Assembly: GCA_017552535.1 (NCBI GenBank) | Contig: JAFZPV010000038.1 | Location: forward strand, 48,406 to 112,405 | Reading direction: 5' to 3' | Source: Clostridia bacterium | GTDB taxonomy: Bacteria > Bacillota > Clostridia > Christensenellales > Aristaeellaceae | DNA: 64,000 bases | Part shown: positions 33,908 through 43,013 of the stretch, one piece after another | Position numbering within the stretch: position 1 is the stretch's first letter | How the letters are laid out: the number at the start of each line of letters is the position of its first letter | Made by a program: the position numbers and the translations under genes | The notes under the pieces: generated by a model | Databases searched by the model: none | Told to the model about the DNA's origin: nothing | Seen by the model: the letters and a program-made list of their open reading frames with translations, nothing else

Positions 33908-35371
33908 TTATTGATGTAATATTCTCTGTACAGCGCCGCGCCAGCTATGCATCAAGGCCGCGCGCCTGTTTTCGTCCGACTGGGGAAGATAGCTGCGCGG
34001 GCATCCGCGCTTTACCGTTTGCGGGGTGAACAGGCCCGTTTTGAAGCCCGCCATGTAAGCGGCGCCCAGGGCGCTCAACTCGCTTTCGTCCGAGGCCTTC
34101 ACTTCGCAGCCAAGCAAATCTGCCTGCAGGCGCATGAGAAGCTCGTTTTTGCAGCCGCCGCCGTCAGCGTGCAGAACCTGCACGTTCCGCCTGGCGAGTT
34201 CTGCCATGGCAAAAATGACGTCTGCGTTCTGATATGCCATGCTCTCCAGCGCAGCGCGCACCATGTGGGCGCGCGTGGTAGAGCGGTTCATGCCGATAAA
34301 CGCGGCGCGGGCGCTTTCGTCAAAGTACGGCGCTCCCATTCCGGAAAAGGCTGGTACTAAGTAAACGCCGTCGGTGTCGGGAACGGAGGAAGCAAGTTTT
34401 TCCACCTCCGCGGGGTCCGAAGCCATTTCCGCCTTGTCGCACAGCCACACGAGGGTATCTCCGGAATGGGTGATGTTCCCTTCCAGTACATAATCCGTTC
34501 TGCCTTGCCAGCCGTAGGCGATGGAGGCGGAAAGTCCCCTGCCGGATTCGCAGGGCGTCTCCCCGGTATTCAGCATCACGGAGCTGCCCGTGCCGTAGGA
34601 GGTCTTCACCATGCCTTCCTTTACACAGCCGTGACCGAACAGGGAGGCGTGGCTGTCGCCGAGAACGCCCGTGATGGGTATGCCCGCCGGTATGCCGGAA
34701 GCGGCGGTAACGCCGAAATCGCCGTCGGACGGGATCGGCTCTGCGAGGCAAGCAAAGGGGATGCCGAACAGTTCGCACAGCTCTTTATCGAAGCAAAGGC
34801 GGCGGATGTCGAACAGCTGGGTGCGGGAGGCGTTGCTCACGTCTGTGCTAAAGCGCCTGCCGCCGGTTAAGCGGTATATGAGGAAGCTGTCGATCGTGCC
34901 GATGCAGATCTCGCCGTTTGCAGCGCGCTTCATAAGCGCTTCGTCGCTCTTCAGGGCATGGGCGGCTTTCGCGGCGGGATAGTACGGACTCAGCGTAAGA
35001 CCTGTACGGGCCTTTACGAGATCGCCATGGGCGCTCAATTCCCTGCACAGCCCTGCAGCGCGCACGTCCTGCCATACGATGGCCCGGCGCACGCTCTTTC
35101 CCGTGCTCCTGTCCCAGAAAGCAGTGGTCTCCCGCTGGTTGGAAATGGCGAGAGCCGCGATCTCGCCGGAGTCGATGCCTTCCGTAACGTTACGTATGCC
35201 TTCGCACACGTTCAGGAATATCTCCTCGGTATCGTGCTCCGCCCAGCCCGGCTGATCGTAATACTGATGATGCCGTTTGCTGAAGCGTTTAACGATGATG
35301 CCCTCCGCATCCACCAGCATCACCTTGCTGGCGGACGTGCTCTGGTCGATGGAAATCAGATACTTCTTCAT
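33908..35371 (-). CDS. FGGY family carbohydrate kinase (glycerol-kinase-like)
   Basis: 487 residues of the FGGY superfamily: DQSTSASK at the N-terminal phosphate site, SNQRETTAFWD, WQDVRAA and GTGSSVMLNTGE, with a second ATPase domain carrying LHADGGGCKN. SNQRETT is closest in form to glycerol kinase, yet the neighbours (isomerase, transketolase halves) suggest a ketose substrate such as ribulose, xylulose or apulose. Its ATG overlaps the upstream transketolase stop as ATGA, and GGGAGG lies 10 bases before it. I do not call it glpK. Confidence 0.85.
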   Translation of the reverse strand: MKKYLISIDQSTSASKVMLVDAEGIIVKRFSKRHHQYYDQPGWAEHDTEEIFLNVCEGIRNVTEGIDSGEIAALAISNQRETTAFWDRSTGKSVRRAIVWQDVRAAGLCRELSAHGDLVKARTGLTLSPYYPAAKAAHALKSDEALMKRAANGEICIGTIDSFLIYRLTGGRRFSTDVSNASRTQLFDIRRLCFDKELCELFGIPFACLAEPIPSDGDFGVTAASGIPAGIPITGVLGDSHASLFGHGCVKEGMVKTSYGTGSSVMLNTGETPCESGRGLSASIAYGWQGRTDYVLEGNITHSGDTLVWLCDKAEMASDPAEVEKLASSVPDTDGVYLVPAFSGMGAPYFDESARAAFIGMNRSTTRAHMVRAALESMAYQNADVIFAMAELARRNVQVLHADGGGCKNELLMRLQADLLGCEVKASDESELSALGAAYMAGFKTGLFTPQTVKRGCPRSYLPQSDENRRAALMHSWRGAVQRILHQ

Positions 35372-36297
35372 TTTTTCAGGCCCTCCCGGACGGCTTTGGC
35401 GATGCCTTCGCCGTCCAGGCCGTAATGACGGAACACCTCTTCGCTTTTGCCGGTGTATACCTTTTCGTCCGGCAGGCCCAGGATGCGCATGCGGGTTGGC
35501 TTTTTCTGTGAAAGCACCTCCGCCACAGCGCCGCCGAGACCGCCGTATACGGCATGCTCTTCCACCGTGAGCACGAAGCCCGTGCCCGCGGCTTCCATGA
35601 TGGCTTCTTCGTCCAGGGGCTTGATGGTGAACATATCGTAAACGCTGATATGGATGCCTTTCTCGTTAAGGATGCGTGCGGCCTCCGTCGCCCAGTATAC
35701 CATCTCACCGCAGGCGATGACGGCGGCGTCCTTTCCGTCTAAAAGCTTTACGGCTTTGCCGGGCGTGAAAAAGTCTTTTTCAGTGTAGATCTCCGGAACC
35801 GGTCCGCGTCCCATGCGCACGTAAGCGGGTTCATTTGAAGAAGCGAGATATCGGGTGAGCGCGCGCATCTGTACGGCGTCCGAAGGCAGATATACTTCCA
35901 TGCCGGGCAGCGCGCGCATCAGGGCAATATCCTGCGTGGAGTGGTGGGTGGAGCCCAGCGCGCCGTAGCTGACGCCGCCGGATACGCCGATGATCTTCAC
36001 GTTCATATGGCTGTAGCTCACGTCCGCCTTGACCTGCTCCGCGCTGCGCATGGAGTAGAAGCAGGCCGGCCCGCACACAAAGGGCCTCAGGCCCGCGTTG
36101 GCGAGGCCTGCCGCGATGCCCACGGCGTCCTGCTCCGCGATGCCGCATTCCACGAACTGGGAAGGCAGCTCGTCCGCAAAGGCGGTGAGCGTCACGCTGC
36201 CGCGGCTGTCGGTAGCAAGGGCGTAAAGGGATCTGTCCTTCTTTGCAAGCGCGAGGAGTTCGGCTGTAAAGGCGCCGCGCACCGTGCTTTTAGTCAT
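35368..36297 (-). CDS. transketolase, C-terminal section (split subunit)
   Basis: 309 residues holding the pyrimidine-binding and C-terminal domains of transketolase, with catalytic Glu in FVECGIAEQD and GVSYGALGSTHHSTQD. ATG 36297 is chosen because GAGGAGG lies 9 bases before it. It overlaps the N-terminal half by 8 bases. Both halves are needed for a thiamine diphosphate site. Split transketolases occur widely, including the apulose-4-phosphate transketolase AptA/AptB pair of apiose catabolism. Confidence 0.92.
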   Translation of the reverse strand: MTKSTVRGAFTAELLALAKKDRSLYALATDSRGSVTLTAFADELPSQFVECGIAEQDAVGIAAGLANAGLRPFVCGPACFYSMRSAEQVKADVSYSHMNVKIIGVSGGVSYGALGSTHHSTQDIALMRALPGMEVYLPSDAVQMRALTRYLASSNEPAYVRMGRGPVPEIYTEKDFFTPGKAVKLLDGKDAAVIACGEMVYWATEAARILNEKGIHISVYDMFTIKPLDEEAIMEAAGTGFVLTVEEHAVYGGLGGAVAEVLSQKKPTRMRILGLPDEKVYTGKSEEVFRHYGLDGEGIAKAVREGLKK

Positions 36298-37117
36298 TGA
36301 AATCAACCTCCTCTACGCCAAGCGCCCTGTAGGCTTCCTGAAGCTGTTCATCATTGGGCACTTTGTGATGCCACTCGGGCTTTCCTTCCGCAAAGGGCAG
36401 CCCTTTTCCCTTGACCGTATGGGCGATCAGGCAGTGGGGCTTGCCCTGTTTGTGCTCAGCGTGGAAGTAATCAAGGAGCGCCTGCATATCGTTTCCGTCA
36501 GCCTCGCATACGTCCCAGCCGAAGGCCCGCCATTTGGCGGCAAGATCGTCAAGCGCCATCACGTTTTTAGTGGGGCCGCTGATCTGCAGTCCGTTTTGAT
36601 CCACAACGGCGAAGAGGTTGTCCAGCTTATAGTTCGCGCCCGCCATGGCGGCTTCCCATACGCTGCCTTCTGCCTGCTCGCCGTCGCCCATCACCACGTA
36701 GGTTTTGTATTTCTGTCCCGTGCGCTTCGCGCCAAGTGCCGCGCCCACCGCCACCGGAAGGCCGTGGCCCAGCGCGCCTGTGCACACCTCAACGCCAGGC
36801 ACCTTGTTGTTGGGATGGCCGATGATGCGGCTGCCCGCCTGGGAGAAGGTGGCAAGCTCGCTTCTGGGAAAGAAACCCCTGTCCGCGAGGATCGCGTAAT
36901 ACGGCTCGCAGGAGTGGCCCTTGCTCATAAAGAAGCGGTCCCGCTTTGGATCGTCGGGACGTTTGGGATCGACGTTCATCACGTCGTAATACAGCACCGT
37001 CAGGATATCGGTCGCGCTCATGGCGCCTCCGGTATGCCCGGTCGAGGCGTTGTGGATCATGGTCAGCGCTTCCGCCCGCGTGCGGGCCGCGATACGGGCA
37101 AGCTCATTTGCGTTCAA
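36290..37117 (-). CDS. transketolase, N-terminal section (split subunit)
   Basis: About 275 residues with the ThDP diphosphate-binding domain: STGHTGGAMSATD, SKGHSCEPYYA, GALGHGLPVAVG and GDGEQAEGSVWEA...N. AAGGAGG lies 8 bases before a TTG at 37117 and overlaps the ATG at 37135, so TTG is the better start although the frame is open to 37135. It pairs with the C-terminal subunit downstream. Together they move a two-carbon ketol unit to an aldose phosphate. Confidence 0.9.
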   Translation of the reverse strand: MNANELARIAARTRAEALTMIHNASTGHTGGAMSATDILTVLYYDVMNVDPKRPDDPKRDRFFMSKGHSCEPYYAILADRGFFPRSELATFSQAGSRIIGHPNNKVPGVEVCTGALGHGLPVAVGAALGAKRTGQKYKTYVVMGDGEQAEGSVWEAAMAGANYKLDNLFAVVDQNGLQISGPTKNVMALDDLAAKWRAFGWDVCEADGNDMQALLDYFHAEHKQGKPHCLIAHTVKGKGLPFAEGKPEWHHKVPNDEQLQEAYRALGVEEVDFND

Positions 37118-37157
37118 GCCAAAGACCTCCTTCATCCGTTGAATCTTGGGGAACCAT

Positions 37158-38162
37158 TCAATATTCTAATGTAACTTCTTCTTCAAATACGAGTTTCAGC
37201 GTGCCGTTGTTCCCATAGCGTATCGGCAGCCAGACGTAGGTACAGCGTTCAAAGTTTTCTGTATTGTGCCTTTCCAGCATCATCACGCTTTCCCCTGCCC
37301 GGGTGTCAAAGATATATGTGCCCTGGGTGCGGAAGGTGGTTTTCTCATCGTCCCCTGTGCAGGGATCCCCCATATCCTCCCACGGACCCATGATGCTTTT
37401 TGCCCTGCAATACCGCGCCTGATTGTACGCCCAGCCCGTAAGACCGGAGGTGACCATATAGTACCAGCCGCCGTTTTTCACAAGGCAGGGTGCTTCCCGC
37501 CCGTCCGCCGCGTCGATGCGGGCATATTCTTTTGTGCAGGACAGATAATCGTCGGACAGTTTTACGATATGCAGGCAGCGCTCGAAGGGTTCAAGCACCG
37601 GTTTGAATTCACGGCTGACCTGCCTGTCGTAAACGAAGTAGGCATTACCGTCGTCATCCTGAAACAGCGTGCAGTCCCGCACAAAACCGCTTTCGTCTAT
37701 CGGGCGGCAGGTGCCAAGGAAGCGGTATTGGCCGTTCACCCTATCGCATACGGCCACGCCCGCTTCCGCCGTGCCGGGGCCAAAGCCGTGATCTCCGGGA
37801 TACTTTACGTAATGGCACCACAATACATACTTCTTTGTAGCCTGGTTGTATATGATCTTGGGGCGTTCAAAGCGCATGGGCGCCCGGAGCGGATTGTTTT
37901 CTTCCTGCGAGCTGGCGAGGATCACGCCTTCATATTTCCATGAGACAAGATCACTTGACGCGTACATCACAACGCCCGTATCCGTCACCTGTCCGCCTTC
38001 GCCTTTCGGAGCAAAAGGCCGGGGCCTGAGGCGCAGGCCGTACCAGTGATACTGTCCGTCTGCAAATATCACGCCGCCGTCGCTGGCGTTTATGACGTTG
38101 CCGTCGGTATCCGTGCGCTGGTAAAAGTTTGTGATCTTCCCGTTTACGATCCTGGCTTTCAT
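37158..38162 (-). CDS. GH43-like five-bladed propeller glycosidase
   Basis: 334 residues from ATG 38162; the frame is open 12 codons further into lacI. Beta-propeller motifs are visible: SDGGVIFADGQYHWYG near 27, VRDCTLFQDDDGNAYFVYD near 170, and REAPCLVKNGGWYYMVTSG, which carries the probable acid Glu. The pattern resembles the GH43 subfamily with exo-beta-1,3-galactanases (GH43_24), in which the usual catalytic base is altered. No signal peptide. It starts 4 bases after the lacI stop without a strong ribosome site, so it is probably coupled to lacI. Confidence 0.75.
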   Translation of the reverse strand: MKARIVNGKITNFYQRTDTDGNVINASDGGVIFADGQYHWYGLRLRPRPFAPKGEGGQVTDTGVVMYASSDLVSWKYEGVILASSQEENNPLRAPMRFERPKIIYNQATKKYVLWCHYVKYPGDHGFGPGTAEAGVAVCDRVNGQYRFLGTCRPIDESGFVRDCTLFQDDDGNAYFVYDRQVSREFKPVLEPFERCLHIVKLSDDYLSCTKEYARIDAADGREAPCLVKNGGWYYMVTSGLTGWAYNQARYCRAKSIMGPWEDMGDPCTGDDEKTTFRTQGTYIFDTRAGESVMMLERHNTENFERCTYVWLPIRYGNNGTLKLVFEEEVTLEY

Positions 38163-38166
38163 GCGT

Positions 38167-39144
38167 TTACAGGGTGCGGACGCTGTCACGCTCCACAAGG
38201 GAAACGCTCATGCGCACGCGCTGCGCCACCTGGACGTCGCCCTTCATCATGCTGTACAGCCGGTTCACGGCGATGGAGCCGAGCCTGCGCTTGTCCACGC
38301 GGATGGTGGACAAAGGCGGCTCTACCACCTGGCACATGGGCATATCGTCCATGCCTACAATAGAAAGATCGCGGGTCAGCTTGTATCCGGCCTGCTTCAG
38401 CGCCCACATGGCGCCAACGGCCATTATGTCGTTGCCGGCGAAGAACGCTGTGGGCAGCTGGGGCGAGGTGCTCAGCCAGTCCGCCATGTCGCGGCAGGCT
38501 CCCTCCACGGTGGGTTCCAGTTCCACGCGCACAAAGGTGGAAAGGCCCTTCTCGGCAAGGGCGTCTTCAAAACCGCGCAGGCGGTCGGCCATGTTGTTGA
38601 AGGGCAGGCTGGAATCGAGAAAACCGATGCGGGTGTGGCCGTTGCGCATCAGGCAGCTGGCCGCAAGATAGCCGGCTTCCCGGTTGTCGATGGATACCGA
38701 GGAAAAGCGTTCATAATGGAAATCGCTGTCCAGCAGAAGCACCGGATGTTCCACGTCGCGCCAGGGCTTTAAATCCTTTGAATCCATTTCGGTGGCCAGA
38801 AGCAGGATCGGCATATCGGTAAAGTGGGATATGTCGTCGCCGCTGTGCACGTGATTGATGAGCAGGTCACAGCCCAGCTTCTGGCATTCTTCCTGTACTC
38901 CCTCGATGAGCTGGGCAAAGAAAGCCGTGTCCATCACGACCTTGCCGTGCTTTTTATAGATCACAAAGCGGATGCATTTCTTTTCGTCGTCTTCCGAAGG
39001 CAGATAGCCCATCTGCATCGCCAGAAGACGGATCTGTTCCGCCTTTTCCCGGTTGATGCCGCTTTTGTGATTCAGCGCGTTGGATACGGACGCGGTGGAC
39101 ACGCCCGCCGCCTGCGCGATATCCGATAATCTGATTTTTGCCAT
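38167..39144 (-). CDS. LacI family transcriptional regulator of the sugar locus
   Basis: 325 residues: a helix-turn-helix (MAKIRLSDIAQAAGVSTASVSNALN, residues 1-25) and hinge, then a periplasmic-binding-protein-like effector domain with FFAGNDIMAVGAMWAL and SIVGMDDMPMC. It heads the minus-strand run and is divergent from the ABC importer. Both candidate operators lie between, so it very likely controls both arms and releases on binding a sugar or sugar phosphate. GGGGAGG lies 6 bases before the ATG. Confidence 0.93.
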   Translation of the reverse strand: MAKIRLSDIAQAAGVSTASVSNALNHKSGINREKAEQIRLLAMQMGYLPSEDDEKKCIRFVIYKKHGKVVMDTAFFAQLIEGVQEECQKLGCDLLINHVHSGDDISHFTDMPILLLATEMDSKDLKPWRDVEHPVLLLDSDFHYERFSSVSIDNREAGYLAASCLMRNGHTRIGFLDSSLPFNNMADRLRGFEDALAEKGLSTFVRVELEPTVEGACRDMADWLSTSPQLPTAFFAGNDIMAVGAMWALKQAGYKLTRDLSIVGMDDMPMCQVVEPPLSTIRVDKRRLGSIAVNRLYSMMKGDVQVAQRVRMSVSLVERDSVRTL

Positions 39145-39485
39145 AACGAGCCTCCCCTCTTGAATATTGTACTATATTCCTCGAAAAAAAACAACGGACT
39201 CATTAATCTTTTGATTAATATTTTAGTTAATTTTCAACATCATTCACGCTTCAGAATATTCATTCGAGCGTCCTGTCCTTTCGCTTTGTATCTCAGTTAT
39301 GCCTGTATTGCCGATAATCAGGATTGCAGCTGACTGAAGCGATTATCCGGCGAAAGAGTTTTCGAATCACGACATGCGGTCCTGCGCAAAACCTTTATGA
39401 AAAATTAGCTAAATGTTTTGTATATATATTGACATGCCGCGCTCATATCAGTAGAATGAAATCATCTGTTCATGGAGGTCGGTTT
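39145..39485. promoter_or_regulatory. Divergent control region between lacI and the ABC importer
   Basis: This 341-base gene-free stretch holds a lacI promoter on the minus strand (-35 TTGTTT 39189-39194, 17 bases, -10 TACAAT 39166-39171). It also holds an importer promoter on the + strand (-35 TTGACA 39429-39434, 17 bases, -10 TAGAAT 39452-39457). A perfect inverted repeat ATTAATC-TTTT-GATTAAT spans 39202-39219, just upstream of the lacI -35. Related TTAGTTAA (39223-39230) and TTAGCTAA (39405-39412) motifs follow. These are candidate LacI operators. Confidence 0.6.
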
Positions 39486-40412
39486 ATGGTCGCGGCACAG
39501 AAAAGACACTCGGTTTTGGCGCGGTTGCTGAAGTACCGCTGGCTGTACCTGCTGGGCCTTCCCGGCATGGCGATCCTGTTCGTATTCCATTACCTGCCTA
39601 TGGGCAGCCTGGTCATGGCCTTTGAGGACTACGATCCCTGGGTCGGGCTGATGAACAGCCCTTTCGTTGGCTTGAAACATTTTTCCAAGCTTTTCAACGA
39701 CAGCAAATTCTACCTGATGCTCTGGAACACGCTGAAGATCAGCATTCTTTCGCTCATCACGTTTCCCGCGCCCATTATCCTGGCTCTTCTTTTAAATGAA
39801 GTCCGTTCCGCCGCCTTTAAAAAGACCATCCAGACCGCCGTGTATCTGCCCCACTTCTTAAGCTGGACGATCGTGGTGAGCCTTACCTTCTTCCTGCTCT
39901 CCTCCGAGCAGGGCCTCATCAACAAGATCATCGTTTCCTCCGGCGGCGAAGCGCACGCTTTCCTGTTTGACAAAAGCATCATATACTTTATCATCGTCAT
40001 CCAGTCCGTTTGGAAGGGCGTCGGCTGGGGTTCCATCGTTTACCTTGCGGCCATCGCCGGCATCGACCAGGGCCTGTACGAAGCCGCCCGCATCGACGGC
40101 GCAAACAAGTTCCAGTCCATCCTGCACATCACGCTGCCCTGCATACTGCCTACAGTCGCCGTGATGCTGATCCTGAAAATGGGCTCCATCATTTCCGTGG
40201 ATTTCGAGCAGGTGCTTCTGATGACCAATGCCCTGGTAAAGGAAAAGCTGGAAGTGTTCGAAGTGTACATCTATCAGAACGGCGTAAAGAGCGGTTCCAC
40301 GCAGTTCAGCTATACCACCGCCATCGGCATGTTCAAGTCCGTCGTGAGCACGATTCTCGTGATCACCACCAACCGCATCGTTTCCTCCAACGGAATGAAG
40401 GGCATCATGTAA
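39486..40412 (+). CDS. sugar ABC transporter permease (LplB type)
   Basis: 308 residues with six predicted membrane segments and the EAA loop (EAARIDGANKFQSILHITLP) that contacts the ATPase. ATG 39486 is chosen: GGAGG lies 7 bases before it, and the 54 codons open upstream cover the promoter. It pairs with the next permease. LplB/YtcP-type importers take up complex oligosaccharides. No ATPase gene is in the window, so a shared MsmK-like ATPase encoded elsewhere is expected. Confidence 0.93.
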   Translation: MVAAQKRHSVLARLLKYRWLYLLGLPGMAILFVFHYLPMGSLVMAFEDYDPWVGLMNSPFVGLKHFSKLFNDSKFYLMLWNTLKISILSLITFPAPIILALLLNEVRSAAFKKTIQTAVYLPHFLSWTIVVSLTFFLLSSEQGLINKIIVSSGGEAHAFLFDKSIIYFIIVIQSVWKGVGWGSIVYLAAIAGIDQGLYEAARIDGANKFQSILHITLPCILPTVAVMLILKMGSIISVDFEQVLLMTNALVKEKLEVFEVYIYQNGVKSGSTQFSYTTAIGMFKSVVSTILVITTNRIVSSNGMKGIM

Positions 40413-40422
40413 GGAGGCGCAC

Positions 40423-41334
40423 ATGGCTCAGAAGCTCGAAACCAAACAGAATTACGGCAAGCTCGGCATGCGCGCCAGCGAGAACATCTACCAGTGCCTG
40501 ATTGGCGTTTTGCTGGCGCTGCTCGCGTCCACGATGATACTGCCCTTTTTGTACGTGCTGGTGATATCCTTTACGGATTCCACTGCCTATGTATCCGGCT
40601 CCTTCTACCTCTGGCCCAAAAAGTGGAGCACCGAAGCCTATGTACTGATCCTCCGGGGCCGCGGTTTTCTGGACGCGCTCCGGGCCAGCCTGTTCATCAC
40701 CTTCGTGGGCACCCCCATCAATGTGTGCGCCAACGCGGGCCTTGCGTACATGCTCTCCAAGGACGACCTGATCGGCCGCGGCGTGATCAACAAGCTGGTG
40801 ATGTTCACCATGCTTTTCGGCGCCGGCATGATACCGAACTTCATCAATATCCGCAATCTCGGCCTCATCAACAGCTGGTTTGCAAACATTTTGCCCGGCG
40901 CCTGCGGCGCGTGGACAGTGATGGTGATGAAGAGCTTTTTCCAGGAACTGCCAAGAGACATCGAAGAGGCCGCGGAGATCGACGGCTGCGGCACGATGCG
41001 CATGTTCTTCCAGATTGTGCTTCCTTTGTCTTTGGCAATGCTTGCCACCTTTACGCTGTTTGCGCTGGTTTCTTACTGGAACTGCTATTTCAGCGCCATC
41101 ATGTATCTGACAGACACCAGCAAGATGCCCCTTCAGGTATACCTTCAGAAGATCGTGCTCTCCACCGATATTTCCGAGGTGGTGGACGTTCAGGACGATC
41201 TGGTAAACAAGGTGCCCCAGGAAGTCATGCGCATGGCTTCGCTGGTGGTGGTCGTATTCCCGATTCTCTGCATCTATCCCTTCATGCAGAAGTATTTCGC
41301 CAAGGGCGTCATGGTGGGCGCCGTGAAGGGCTGA
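40423..41334 (+). CDS. sugar ABC transporter permease (LplC/YtcP type)
   Basis: 303 residues, six membrane segments, EAA motif EEAAEIDGCGTMRMFFQIVLP, and the YPFMQKYFAKGVMVGAVKG end typical of this permease class. GGAGG lies 5 bases before the start, 10 bases after the partner permease. It forms the second half of the membrane channel. Confidence 0.94.
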   Translation: MAQKLETKQNYGKLGMRASENIYQCLIGVLLALLASTMILPFLYVLVISFTDSTAYVSGSFYLWPKKWSTEAYVLILRGRGFLDALRASLFITFVGTPINVCANAGLAYMLSKDDLIGRGVINKLVMFTMLFGAGMIPNFINIRNLGLINSWFANILPGACGAWTVMVMKSFFQELPRDIEEAAEIDGCGTMRMFFQIVLPLSLAMLATFTLFALVSYWNCYFSAIMYLTDTSKMPLQVYLQKIVLSTDISEVVDVQDDLVNKVPQEVMRMASLVVVVFPILCIYPFMQKYFAKGVMVGAVKG

Positions 41335-41387
41335 TAACGGATTACACGCCCAAAGGCGGTAATTAATAAAACGGAGGTTCAAGCCAT

Positions 41388-42950
41388 ATGAAGAAGACCT
41401 TATCCATCCTCCTCGCTCTGGTGCTCGCCCTGAGCATCGGCGCCTTCGCTTCCGCCGAAGACGAGAGGATCACCATCTCTGTGATGGGCATCGACTGGGG
41501 CTACGGCCCGTCTTCCAACAGCTCCATGGAGCAGTGGTGGGAGGACCTGTTTGATGTCAACCTGGACATCCAGTGGGTCAACTACAACGACTACAACGAG
41601 AAGGCCAACGCTCTGATCACCGCCGGCGCCCAGCCCGACGTGATCCAGATCAACAAGACCGACGGCGCCTACTACTATCCCCTGTTCACCAAGGCGATCG
41701 ACAACGGCCAGTTCCTGGACCTGAGCGATTACCTGTTCGGCGAGGGCGGCCTGGCGGAGACCAACGCCGTGTTCAAGGGCTGGAGCCAGGGCATGTGGGA
41801 TCAGGCCACCTATAAGGGCGGCATCTACATCTTGCCCCGCAGCAAGGCGGAGATCGCCCAGCAGAGCGGCATCACCGTTCGCCGCGACCTGATGAAGAAG
41901 TACGGCTTCGAAGAGGAGCCCGCCACCATGGAGGAGCTCAAGGACTGGCTGATCGACCTGAGCAACGCCGCCACCGAAGGCGAAGGCTACAAGATCTACG
42001 CTCTTGACTTCTACGGCGACATCATCAACAACGCCCGCACCACCGCTTTCGCGGTAGCTTTCACCGGCCAGATGGACTGGGGCTACGACGCCGAAGGCAA
42101 CTTCGAGTATATCTGCTTCGACGAGAACTACATCAACTTCCTGAACTGGATGAAGGATCTCTATGACGCCGGCGTGCTCGATCCCGAATTCGCGCTTTCC
42201 AACAGCGATACTTCCAAGTGGAAGGGCGGCCGTTCCGTGGCGTTCCTCACCGCCTGGTACAACTGGAACCAGTCCGCTGACCTGGTCACCAACCGCATCT
42301 TCGACAAAGTGTGCCCCGACACCTATGAGTGCTGGTGCCTCATGCCCGTGACCGGCGACAACGGAATCGTGATATCTGCCAACTCTTCCGACATCGACAG
42401 CTGCATCGCAATCTCCGCCAACGTGGATGAAGCGAAGCTGCAGAAGATCCTGCAGGTGTTCTGTGCCACCGAGGAAGAATACCCCGGATACAACGACGTG
42501 ATGAGCTACGGCGTGGAAGGCCTCCACTTCGACTTTGACGAAAACGGCACCCGTGTGAAGAACGACGACCAGCGCAAGGCCAACACCGAAGGCTATGTCG
42601 GCGCATGGAACCAGATTTTCCTGAAGGTCGACGCCGATCAGATCACCTCCAAGTTCATGCGCGCCGGTGCCAGCCGTGCAAGCGATGAGAACATCCAGAG
42701 GGCCAAGGATATCCGTGCCGTTCTGGCCGCCTATCTGGACGAGACAGGCCTGAGCTTCTCCAATCAGAACCTGTTCTCCGAGACCTACAACACCAGCTGG
42801 GCCAACATCGTGTCCGACACCAACGCCAACATCACCAAGTACATCATGGGCGAGATCAGCGCCGAAGAGTGGCTTGCGTTCGTTGACAGCGTAGTGAAGG
42901 GCGCCGACTACCAGGCCATCATCGCTGAGTTTGCCGCTGCCGCAAACTAA
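41388..42950 (+). CDS. extracellular sugar-binding protein of the ABC importer
   Basis: 520 residues of the family 1 solute-binding fold. The signal peptide (about 1-23) ends in FASAED with no lipobox cysteine, unusual for a Gram-positive importer. The mature part begins ITISVMGIDWG. It should capture the oligosaccharide and deliver it to the two permeases. A terminator-like hairpin follows, which may raise its level over the fucosidase gene downstream. Confidence 0.92.
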   Translation: MKKTLSILLALVLALSIGAFASAEDERITISVMGIDWGYGPSSNSSMEQWWEDLFDVNLDIQWVNYNDYNEKANALITAGAQPDVIQINKTDGAYYYPLFTKAIDNGQFLDLSDYLFGEGGLAETNAVFKGWSQGMWDQATYKGGIYILPRSKAEIAQQSGITVRRDLMKKYGFEEEPATMEELKDWLIDLSNAATEGEGYKIYALDFYGDIINNARTTAFAVAFTGQMDWGYDAEGNFEYICFDENYINFLNWMKDLYDAGVLDPEFALSNSDTSKWKGGRSVAFLTAWYNWNQSADLVTNRIFDKVCPDTYECWCLMPVTGDNGIVISANSSDIDSCIAISANVDEAKLQKILQVFCATEEEYPGYNDVMSYGVEGLHFDFDENGTRVKNDDQRKANTEGYVGAWNQIFLKVDADQITSKFMRAGASRASDENIQRAKDIRAVLAAYLDETGLSFSNQNLFSETYNTSWANIVSDTNANITKYIMGEISAEEWLAFVDSVVKGADYQAIIAEFAAAAN

Positions 42951-42968
42951 ACCGAACCAATTGCCTTT

Positions 42969-42995
42969 GGCGGGGGAATCTTCCCCCGCCGTTTT
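42969..42995 (+). terminator. Hairpin with T tail between the binding protein and GH29 genes
   Basis: GGCGGGGGAA (42969-42978) pairs with TTCCCCCGCC (42981-42990) and is followed by GTTTTT. The GH29 ribosome site lies just after it, so it is probably a partial terminator setting the ratio of the two products. Confidence 0.75.
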
Positions 42996-43013
42996 TGGAA
43001 CGGAGGGAACGTT

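Noticed and set aside
33908-35371. Naming the FGGY kinase glpK
   Set aside because: SNQRETT favours glycerol kinase, but the operon provides an isomerase and transketolase rather than glycerol genes, so the substrate is left open.
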